Origin: Treponema sp.
Lineage (GTDB): Bacteria; Spirochaetota; Spirochaetia; Treponematales; Treponemataceae
Length of the DNA stretch: 11,797 bases
Direction of reading: 5' to 3'
NCBI GenBank assembly: GCA_016297415.1
Contig: JAEDGQ010000062.1
Location: 1 to 11,797 of the forward strand
Under the pieces are notes generated by a model that did no database searches, had not been told where the DNA came from, and was given only the letters and a program-made list of their open reading frames with translations. Positions 6,050-11,797 of this stretch are shown in pieces. The translations under genes and the position numbers were made by a program. Each line of letters opens with the position of its first letter. The first letter of the stretch is position 1.

Positions 6050-6078
6050 AATATAGCAAAAATAAAAAAAATGTTCAA
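6050..6078 (-). promoter_or_regulatory. Promoter of the tRNA-Val pair
   Basis: On the minus strand TTGAAC (6073-6078) and TATATT (6050-6055) are separated by 17 bases, a good sigma70-type match. The -35 also forms one arm of a possible hairpin with 6097-6102. Confidence 0.65.
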
Positions 6079-6102
6079 CACTAAAACATGAAATATTTGA
6101 AC
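6073..6102 (-). terminator. Possible terminator of the comFB-domain gene, overlapping the tRNA-Val promoter
   Basis: GTTCAA (6073-6078) and TTGAAC (6097-6102) are inverted repeats with an 18-base loop, flanked by A and T runs that extend the pairing and give T tracts in both directions. It lies 15 bases past the comFB-domain stop codon. The large loop makes it a weaker terminator candidate. Confidence 0.35.
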
Positions 6103-6116
6103 TTTTTTAATATTTT

Positions 6117-6848
6117 TTATTCAGAAAGTCCTCTTTCCATGGAATTTTTAATGTCTGATTTAAACATTACAAGATCCATTACTTTCAAAGAAACTGTAGT
6201 ATCAAGTTCTCCTTTTACCATTCCTTCAGAAGTCAATGTTGTTGAAAAAGAGTAGGTAATGCTGTCGTAACCAGGGCGGCTTACTTCGATTGTAAAATTA
6301 AACTTTTGGGATTCATTAACTTTTTTAGCAGCTGCAGCCTTAGGCCAGAAACTGTATGTTCCTTTTGTACTATTATAAGTATTAATAGGGTTAGCCCATG
6401 TCATGTCTGACATTTCAACTGGTTCTCCATTGGCTTTAAGAGTAACTGTAGCACCAATAAGTGGCTCAAATGTATTACCTTCAAGAATAGTTCCCTGAAT
6501 AGTAGGAAAGTTGAAGACTGGTTTATCTGACTTTTGAACTTCGCATTCAATTCTCAGAGAACTATGGAATGGTCTTTTAGTTGTACTTACAATACGAATA
6601 CCTTCAATTCCGATGGCATCAATATCGGCTTTTACCTGCGGATCTTCCATTACATCTTTCGCATGAAGAACGCCACGACCAGATACAACATATTTAGGCT
6701 GAATTCTGTTCAGAACATAACTGATAGTATCAAGGCGGCAGTTTTCACAGTCACAGGTTAACCAGCTTGTTTTAAATTCCTTCACCTGTTCATAAAGATT
6801 ATTAATTCTGTAAATTACAACTTCTTCCATCAAATTATGTACATTCAT
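6117..6848 (-). CDS. ComFB-domain protein with a C-terminal carboxypeptidase-regulatory-like beta-sandwich
   Basis: A 243-residue, apparently cytosolic protein without signal peptide or membrane helix. Residues 1-65 match the late-competence ComFB domain: an N-terminal helix (MNVHNLMEEVVIYRI), the metal-binding motif C32-x-C34-x2-C37 followed by D40, and a VLNRIQPKYVVSGRG stretch like the family's ALNxLPPxYV. ComFB proteins have been reported as cyclic dinucleotide receptors in cyanobacteria. After a 50-residue linker, about residues 117-225 look like a carboxypeptidase-D regulatory/Ig-like fold (IQGTILEG..EPLIGATVTLKANG, then a GTYSFWP strand and a long SRPGYDSITYSFSTTL hairpin). Start supported by GTGAGG 7 bases upstream. 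It appears monocistronic and is divergent from feoAB. Function unknown; signalling is the best inference. Confidence 0.8.
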   Translation of the reverse strand: MNVHNLMEEVVIYRINNLYEQVKEFKTSWLTCDCENCRLDTISYVLNRIQPKYVVSGRGVLHAKDVMEDPQVKADIDAIGIEGIRIVSTTKRPFHSSLRIECEVQKSDKPVFNFPTIQGTILEGNTFEPLIGATVTLKANGEPVEMSDMTWANPINTYNSTKGTYSFWPKAAAAKKVNESQKFNFTIEVSRPGYDSITYSFSTTLTSEGMVKGELDTTVSLKVMDLVMFKSDIKNSMERGLSE

Positions 6849-6877
6849 TTTTGAACCTCACAATAAATATCCTTTAA

Positions 6878-6906
6878 ATTATAAAACTAAAAGTAAATCA
6901 ACGCAA
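6878..6906 (-). promoter_or_regulatory. Promoter of the comFB-domain gene
   Basis: On the minus strand a perfect -10 TATAAT (6878-6883) lies 17 bases after TTGCGT (6901-6906), a partial -35 match. The -35 is only 10 bases from the -35 of the divergent feoAB promoter, so one bound regulator could affect both. Confidence 0.5.
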
Positions 6907-6916
6907 ATAATAAGGC

Positions 6917-6944
6917 TTGAAAAAAGGGGGAAACTTTATATAAT
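6917..6944 (+). promoter_or_regulatory. Promoter of the feo operon
   Basis: TTGAAA (6917-6922) and a perfect TATAAT (6939-6944) are separated by 16 bases. The expected transcription start lies within the inverted repeat that follows. Confidence 0.65.
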
Positions 6945-6960
6945 GTTAGAGTAAGCTAAC
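6945..6960 (+). promoter_or_regulatory. Possible operator at the feoAB transcription start
   Basis: GTTAG (6945-6949) and CTAAC (6956-6960) form an inverted repeat directly after the -10. The half-sites resemble those of DtxR/IdeR-type metal regulators (TTAG...CTAA), though the spacing differs from the classical box. Iron repression by occlusion of the start site would fit feo, but this is an inference. Confidence 0.35.
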
Positions 6961-6973
6961 TAATAGAGGAATT

Positions 6974-9319
6974 ATGACATTAAAAGATCTTAAAGAAGGT
7001 GACAAAGCATTCATAAAAAAAACTGGAGGAGAAGCAGAATTACGCCAGCATTTTCTTGATATGGGGCTTATTCCGGGGGTTGAAGTAACAGTTGTTAAAT
7101 TTGCTCCAATGGGTGATCCTGTTGAACTTCGCATTTATGATTATGAACTTACTTTAAGACTTCAAGATGCCGAAAAAATTGAAGTTGAAAGTGTTAATGA
7201 TACTGAAAAAAACAATCAGAATTCTGATATTGGTGGCAAAGTTGTAAAAATCAACCATCCTGGACTTGGCGAAAGCGGCAGATATCACGATTCTGCAAAT
7301 GAAAATCCCCTTCCTCCTGATCAGGTCCTTACTTTTGCTCTGGTTGGAAACCAGAACTGTGGAAAAACAACTCTTTTTAACAGACTTACAGGATCAAATC
7401 AGCATGTGGGTAATTTTCCAGGTGTTACTGTAGACAGAAAAGATGGACCAATAAAAAACAATCCAAAAACTCTCGTAACAGATCTGCCGGGAATTTATTC
7501 AATGTCCCCTTATTCCAGTGAAGAAATTATAAGCCGTAATTTTGTTCTTCAGGAAAAGCCTAAAGCAATCATAAACATTGTAGATGCAACCAATATTGAA
7601 CGAAATTTATATCTTACAATGCAGCTGCTGGAAATGAATATTCCAATGGTAGTTGCTTTGAATATGATGGATGAAGTCATCGGTAATGGAGGTTCCGTTA
7701 ACATTAACATGATTGAATCCATGCTTGGTGTACCTGTTGTTCCTATTTCTGCGGCAAAAAATGAAGGTGTAGATGAACTTGTTGAACACGCTCTTCATGT
7801 TGCTTATTTTCAGGAAAAACCTGTGTATCAGGATTATTGTGATGAAAGTGATAATAATGGAGCAGTTCACAGGTGTCTTCATGCAGTATGTCATATTATT
7901 GAAGATCATGCATTAAGAGCAGGAATGCCTTTAAGATTTACAGCAAGTAAAATCATTGAAAACGATAAAATTACTCTTTCAATGCTGGATCTTGATCAGA
8001 ATGAACTTGAAACTATAGAACATCTTATTCTGCAGATGGAAAAAGAGAGTGGTCTTGATCGAAGTGCTGCTATTGCTGATATGCGTTACAAATTTATTTT
8101 CAGGGTATGCAGAAATGCTGTAAAAAAGCCTGCTGAAAGTAAAGAAAGACAGCGTAGTGAAAAAATAGACAAATTTCTTACAGGAAAATGGACTGCAATT
8201 CCTTCATTTGTTTTAATTATGGCAGGAATTTTCTTTTTAACTTTTAATGTAATAGGGGCTTTTTTTCAGAATTTGATGGAAAGGGGAATCAACGGACTGA
8301 CTGTAGTTGTAGATAATCTGCTAAAAAGTGCTGGTGTAAATGAAGCTGTTCATAGTCTTGTTGTAGAAGGCATTTTTTCGGGGGTTGGCTCTGTATTAAG
8401 TTTCCTTCCGATTATTGTTGTTCTCTTTTTCTTTTTGTCGTTGCTTGAAGATTCCGGCTATATTGCCAGAGTTGCTTTTTTTATGGACAAACTTCTGAGA
8501 AAAATTGGACTTTCAGGCAGAAGTATTGTGCCTCTTCTGATTGGTTTTGGATGTACTGTACCGGCTGTAATGTCTACCCGTATTCTGCCAAGTGAACGTG
8601 ATAGAAAAATGACTATTCTCCTGACTCCTTTTATGAGCTGTACTGCAAAACTTCCGATTTACGGGTTTTTTGTAAATGCTTTTTTCCCGGCATACAGCGG
8701 ATTGATAATGACAGCCCTTTATCTTGGTGGAATTTTAACAGGAATCGGGGCAGCCTTTTTGTATAAAGCGACTTTTTTTAAAGGTGAAGCCGTACCATTT
8801 GTAATGGAACTTCCTAATTATCGTATGCCTGGTGCAAAAAATGTATCCCTTCTTTTATGGGAAAAAGCAAAAGACTTTTTGACAAAAGCCTTCACAATAA
8901 TTTTTGTAGCAACAATTGTTGTGTGGTTTCTTCAGCGTTTTGATTTTCACCTGAATATGGTTGAACCAAAAGACAGTATATTAAAAAGTCTTGCCGGTGT
9001 GCTTGTACCTGTTTTTAAGCCTCTCGGATTAGGATACTGGGAAATTTGTACATCTCTTATTTCAGGAATTATTGCAAAGGAAAGTGTTGTTTCCACAATG
9101 GAGATTCTGTTTGGAGCAGAAGTTATTTCAGTACTCAGTTCGGCCTCTGCTGCTTCAATGCTTGCTTTTAGTCTTCTTTATTCACCTTGTATTGCTGCAA
9201 TAAGTGCAATAAAAAGAGAAATGGGCCTTAAATGGGCATGTATTCTTGTTTTGTGGCAGTGCAGTATAGCCTGGGTTGTTTCCTTTGCCGTTTATAACAT
9301 TTGTCTGAAAGTAATGTAG
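6974..9319 (+). CDS. feoB: Fused FeoA-FeoB ferrous iron transporter
   Basis: A 781-residue protein that imports Fe2+ across the inner membrane. Residues 1-74 are a FeoA SH3-like domain (LKEGDKAFIKK, then HFLDMGLIPGVEVTVVKFAPMGDPVELRI). After a charged linker a GTPase domain shows G1 GNQNCGKT (125-132), G2 NFPGVTVD, G3 DLPG (170-173), G4 NMMD (230-233) and G5 PISAAKNEG. About 395-781 is the membrane region with gate motifs, including GFGCTVPAVMSTRIL and SCTAKLPIYG. All GTPase motifs are present. FeoA and FeoB are separate genes in E. coli; fusion is common in Bacteroidetes and some anaerobes. An AGAGGA Shine-Dalgarno lies 3 bases before the ATG, tighter than usual. The next gene starts 8 bases after the stop. 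Confidence 0.96.
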   Translation: MTLKDLKEGDKAFIKKTGGEAELRQHFLDMGLIPGVEVTVVKFAPMGDPVELRIYDYELTLRLQDAEKIEVESVNDTEKNNQNSDIGGKVVKINHPGLGESGRYHDSANENPLPPDQVLTFALVGNQNCGKTTLFNRLTGSNQHVGNFPGVTVDRKDGPIKNNPKTLVTDLPGIYSMSPYSSEEIISRNFVLQEKPKAIINIVDATNIERNLYLTMQLLEMNIPMVVALNMMDEVIGNGGSVNINMIESMLGVPVVPISAAKNEGVDELVEHALHVAYFQEKPVYQDYCDESDNNGAVHRCLHAVCHIIEDHALRAGMPLRFTASKIIENDKITLSMLDLDQNELETIEHLILQMEKESGLDRSAAIADMRYKFIFRVCRNAVKKPAESKERQRSEKIDKFLTGKWTAIPSFVLIMAGIFFLTFNVIGAFFQNLMERGINGLTVVVDNLLKSAGVNEAVHSLVVEGIFSGVGSVLSFLPIIVVLFFFLSLLEDSGYIARVAFFMDKLLRKIGLSGRSIVPLLIGFGCTVPAVMSTRILPSERDRKMTILLTPFMSCTAKLPIYGFFVNAFFPAYSGLIMTALYLGGILTGIGAAFLYKATFFKGEAVPFVMELPNYRMPGAKNVSLLLWEKAKDFLTKAFTIIFVATIVVWFLQRFDFHLNMVEPKDSILKSLAGVLVPVFKPLGLGYWEICTSLISGIIAKESVVSTMEILFGAEVISVLSSASAASMLAFSLLYSPCIAAISAIKREMGLKWACILVLWQCSIAWVVSFAVYNICLKVM

Positions 9320-9327
9320 GAGTTCCT

Positions 9328-9483
9328 TTGAATAGTATTGATTATCTGATTATAGGGTTAATAGTTGTTCTTGTGATTACTGCCCTTGTTATAATAAGAA
9401 AAAGAAATAAAAAAGGAGGCTGCGGTTCCTGTGAAGGTGGAACAATGTGCAGCCTTTGTAATAAAAAAAATAAAAAGAAATAA
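9328..9483 (+). CDS. FeoB-associated Cys-rich membrane protein
   Basis: A 51-residue single-pass protein. Residues 5-23 form a hydrophobic helix, followed by a basic stretch (RKRNKKGG) and a short tail with four Cys (GCGSCEGG and MCSLC) ending in Lys residues. This matches the small FeoB-associated Cys-rich proteins that follow feoB in many anaerobes; their exact role in iron delivery is unproven. I chose the TTG at 9328 because AGGAG (9318-9322) sits 5 bases before it. An upstream in-frame TTG at 9301 lies inside feoB, lacks a binding site and would add nine unlikely residues. Expression is probably coupled to feoB. Confidence 0.8.
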   Translation: MNSIDYLIIGLIVVLVITALVIIRKRNKKGGCGSCEGGTMCSLCNKKNKKK

Positions 9484-9484
9484 T

Positions 9485-9613
9485 AAAAAGGGTCTGTCCA
9501 ATAAGTATTTAGTGTAGCGCTCATTGAGCTTGTGGAAATGACTGCTACACTAAATGTGGTGGTTTCGACAGGCTCAACCACCGTAAATCATACTTTTAAG
9601 ACAGCTCCTTTTT
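9485..9613. repeat. Dispersed hairpin repeat, copy 3 (compound), between convergent genes
   Basis: Outer arms 9486-9507 and 9591-9612 are imperfect inverted repeats with an A run on the left and a T run on the right, giving a terminator in both directions. Nested inside are two hairpins. The first is TTTAGTGTAGC (9508-9518) with GCTACACTAAA (9544-9554), capped by TCATT/AATGA around GAGCTTGTGGA. The second is GGTGGTT (9558-9564) with AACCACC (9576-9582) around TCGACAGGCTC. The element fills the gap between the feo operon and the aconitase gene. Confidence 0.85.
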
Positions 9614-9625
9614 GTTGACGGATTA

Positions 9626-11653
9626 TTAGTTTCCGCCTTTACGAGTGTAAGCTGCAAGACCCCCTGCCATAATAATATCAGCAGAACGTTTTGCAATGTC
9701 ATTTACACATTCAATTTCTGTTTTACCGTTAATAAAGATTTTGAAGTTTGTTCCATTTTTGAGGGCTTCATCAATATTAACCAGTTCAAGTGTATCACCC
9801 TGTGAAATCTTGTCATAATCAGCAGCATCCTTAAATGTCATTGGAATGATGCCGTAGTTGATAAGGTTTGCTTTGTGAATACGGGCAAAAGATTTTGTAA
9901 TAACGGCACGAACACCGAGATACATAGGTCCTAATGCTGCATGTTCACGGCTTGAACCCTGACCATAGTTTTCACCGCCAACTACACAACAGTCAGCAAA
10001 TTTTGCTTCTTCTGAGCGTGTGTAGAAAGTTTCATCAAGGCGTGTAAGAGTGAATTTTGAAATTTCAGGAATGTTTGAACGAAGAGGAAGAACTTTAGCT
10101 CCTGCTGGCATAATATCGTCAGTAGAAACATTGTCCTTTGCCTTAAGACGAACAGGGAGGCTGAGTTTTGGTGCATATTCACGGCATGGCGGACAAGGCT
10201 TAATGTTTGGTCCACGAAGAATTTCAACTTTTGAAGCTGCAGTTTCATCAAGTGGAGGAATTATCATTCCCCGGTTCTGGGCACAGTTAAGAACCATTGG
10301 AGAAGAAAGGCGAGGATCGTTTCCATCGAGCATTGAAATACGAACGCCTGTTTTGTATGCAGGATCTTCATAATCAAGAGTTTCTGCTTCTGTGAATACA
10401 CCTGTAATTGCGGCAGCAGCTGCTGTTTCTGGGGAAACAAGATAAACATTTGCATCAGCTGTTCCTGAGCGGCCTTTGAAGTTACGGTTAAATGTACGGA
10501 GAGTTACACCTTCTGAGTTTGGAGCAAAGCCCTGTCCGATACAAGGACCGCAGGCAGATTCAAGAATACGGAAACCTGCATCAATAAGATCTTCAAGAAT
10601 ACCAGCTTTAGCAGCCATAAGAAGTGTTGTGCGGCTTCCTGGAGCAATACCAGCTTCAACGCCTGGAGCAATGTGTTTTCCCTTAACGATAGCTGCAACG
10701 CTTTCCAGGTCATCAAGAGAAGAGTTTGTACATGAACCGATTACAACCTGTGTTACTTTTTTACCTGAAAGATTTTTAATTGAATCAATAACATCCGGAT
10801 TGTGAGGACATGCTGCCAGTGCTGAAAGATCATTAAGATTGATTTCAATCATCTTGTCATAAACAGCACCTTCGTCAGCTTTCTGTTCTGTCCAGTCAGA
10901 ACCGCGGCCCATAGATTCAAGGAATTTTTTTGTTTTTGCATCTGAAGGGAAAATTGAACATGTTGCACCAAGTTCAGCACCCATGTTTGTAATTGTTGCA
11001 CGCTGTGGAACTGTAAGAGTTTCTACACCGTCACCGAAGTATTCGTAAATAGCTCCAGTTCCGCCTTTTACAGTTTCGCGGCGAAGAACTTCAAGAATAA
11101 TATCTTTTGCGCCAACACCTTTACGAAGTTTTCCTGTAAGTTTTACACCAAAGATTTTTGGCATTGGAGTGTGGAATGCACCACCACCCATTGCAACGGC
11201 AACATCAAGACCGCCGGCACCAATTGCGATCATACCAATTCCACCACCTGTTGGAGTGTGGCTGTCAGAACCAAGAAGTGTTTTTCCTGGTTTTCCAAAA
11301 CATTCAAGATGAACCTGATGACAGATACCGTTGCCTGGACGAGAAAAATAAAGACCATATTTAGCAGCTACAGACTGAAGATAACGATGGTCATCCATAT
11401 TCTTAAAGTCTGTCTGAAGTGTGTTGTGGTCAATATAAGAAACTGAAAGTTCTGTTTTTACGCGAGGAATTCCAATTGTTTCAAACTGAAGATATGCCAT
11501 AGTACCAGTAGCATCCTGAGTAAGAGTCTGGTCAATGTGAATTGCAATGTCTTCACCACGAGGAATAGGAGTTCCTTTCTTAAAATCGATGTTTGGACAT
11601 GCTTCAGGAACGATATGAGCCTGAAGAAGTTTTTCAGCAAGAGTAAGTGCCAT
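9626..11653 (-). CDS. Aconitate hydratase, short Aquifex-type
   Basis: A 675-residue [4Fe-4S] aconitase converting citrate to isocitrate via cis-aconitate in the cytosol. Cluster ligands are C308 (GSCTNSS) and C368 and C371 (CGPC), with spacing close to mitochondrial aconitase. Substrate motifs include GSDSHTPTGGG near the N-terminal third and, in the C-terminal swivel domain, DNVSTDDIMPAG and NYGQGSSREHAALGP. It is much shorter than AcnA (about 890) and fits the roughly 640-680-residue class found in anaerobes and Aquifex. Homoaconitase or isopropylmalate isomerase activity is less likely because both halves are fused and the aconitase motifs are strong. The start at 11653 (MALTLAEKLL) is supported by GAGAGG 7 bases upstream. 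A frame extending to 11728 would add 25 non-conserved residues overlapping the promoter. No pathway partner lies in the window. Confidence 0.93.
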   Translation of the reverse strand: MALTLAEKLLQAHIVPEACPNIDFKKGTPIPRGEDIAIHIDQTLTQDATGTMAYLQFETIGIPRVKTELSVSYIDHNTLQTDFKNMDDHRYLQSVAAKYGLYFSRPGNGICHQVHLECFGKPGKTLLGSDSHTPTGGGIGMIAIGAGGLDVAVAMGGGAFHTPMPKIFGVKLTGKLRKGVGAKDIILEVLRRETVKGGTGAIYEYFGDGVETLTVPQRATITNMGAELGATCSIFPSDAKTKKFLESMGRGSDWTEQKADEGAVYDKMIEINLNDLSALAACPHNPDVIDSIKNLSGKKVTQVVIGSCTNSSLDDLESVAAIVKGKHIAPGVEAGIAPGSRTTLLMAAKAGILEDLIDAGFRILESACGPCIGQGFAPNSEGVTLRTFNRNFKGRSGTADANVYLVSPETAAAAAITGVFTEAETLDYEDPAYKTGVRISMLDGNDPRLSSPMVLNCAQNRGMIIPPLDETAASKVEILRGPNIKPCPPCREYAPKLSLPVRLKAKDNVSTDDIMPAGAKVLPLRSNIPEISKFTLTRLDETFYTRSEEAKFADCCVVGGENYGQGSSREHAALGPMYLGVRAVITKSFARIHKANLINYGIIPMTFKDAADYDKISQGDTLELVNIDEALKNGTNFKIFINGKTEIECVNDIAKRSADIIMAGGLAAYTRKGGN

Positions 11654-11695
11654 TTTTTTGCCTCTCATTTTATATAATTTTTTAAAATTATCAAA

Positions 11696-11724
11696 ATTAT
11701 AATAGAAAAAAATCATGCTTTCAA
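11696..11724 (-). promoter_or_regulatory. Promoter of the aconitase gene
   Basis: On the minus strand TTGAAA (11719-11724) and a perfect TATAAT (11696-11701) are separated by 17 bases. The leader from there to the ATG is about 35 bases and AT-rich. Confidence 0.75.
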
Positions 11725-11787
11725 TCATACAATGTAATCTTTACAGGGCAAACGCATTATAACTGATTTTGTATTGAAAAATGGCGC

Positions 11788-11794
11788 AAAGGAG
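11788..11794 (+). promoter_or_regulatory. Possible Shine-Dalgarno of a gene beyond the right edge
   Basis: AAAGGAG at 11788-11794 is a strong ribosome binding site on the plus strand, 3 bases from the window end. It would serve a gene divergent from aconitase. No coding sequence is visible, so this is tentative. An ATG at 11781 just before it is an alternative start. Confidence 0.25.
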
Positions 11795-11797
11795 TGA

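Noticed and set aside
9342..9581. Minus-strand frame beginning MVEPVETT
   Set aside because: It is a translation of hairpin repeat copy 3 and the antisense of the small Cys-rich gene; there is no ribosome binding site.
10050..10805. Plus-strand open frames of over 100 codons inside the aconitase gene
   Set aside because: The minus strand encodes a complete, motif-rich aconitase. These are antisense shadows produced by its codon bias.
11654..11728. Longer aconitase N terminus starting at 11728
   Set aside because: The extra 25 residues (MIESMIFFYYNF...) come from AT-rich promoter DNA, overlap a good -10/-35 pair and lack a Shine-Dalgarno; the start at 11653 has one.

Overview
The window is an AT-rich bacterial chromosome segment with small, tightly packed transcription units. 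The gene set (CreD with a CreBC-like two-component system, a fused FeoA-FeoB iron transporter with a tiny Cys-rich partner, a ComFB-domain protein, a short Aquifex-type aconitase, and an FMN enzyme of the kind common in Clostridia and spirochaetes) suggests a host-associated anaerobe, most likely a Treponema-like spirochaete. The genus is an inference from gene repertoire and style, since no 16S or other phylogenetic marker is present.

Left part (1-4068): a truncated dispersed hairpin repeat is followed by a three-gene operon, creD-like membrane protein, OmpR/PhoB-type response regulator (TTG start, overlapping creD) and sensor kinase. Together these look like an envelope-stress or nutrient-sensing module with its membrane output protein encoded first. 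A small single-pass membrane or exported protein of unknown function reads toward it and overlaps the kinase stop codon by 6 bases.

Middle (4069-6848): tRNA-Pro(UGG) lies beside a duplicated unit containing a GC-rich palindromic block, a terminator and the 3' end of tRNA-Pro, so an 18-base tRNA fragment survives next to the intact gene. An FMN-dependent alpha-hydroxy-acid-oxidase-like enzyme with an N-terminal five-Cys cluster follows. Then come a second hairpin repeat, two identical tRNA-Val(UAC) genes on the minus strand, and a minus-strand ComFB protein fused to a beta-sandwich domain.

Right part (6849-11797): a divergent promoter region separates comFB from feoAB. The feo operon ends with a 51-residue FeoB-associated Cys-rich membrane protein. 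A compound third copy of the hairpin repeat lies between this operon and the convergent aconitase gene. The aconitase promoter is clear, and a Shine-Dalgarno-like site at the very right edge may belong to a gene outside the window.

No phage, transposase, CRISPR or toxin-antitoxin genes were seen. The most distinctive features are two families of short palindromic DNA elements whose stem sequences vary with pairing preserved while their loops stay constant, the Cys-rich FMN enzyme, and the ComFB fusion.
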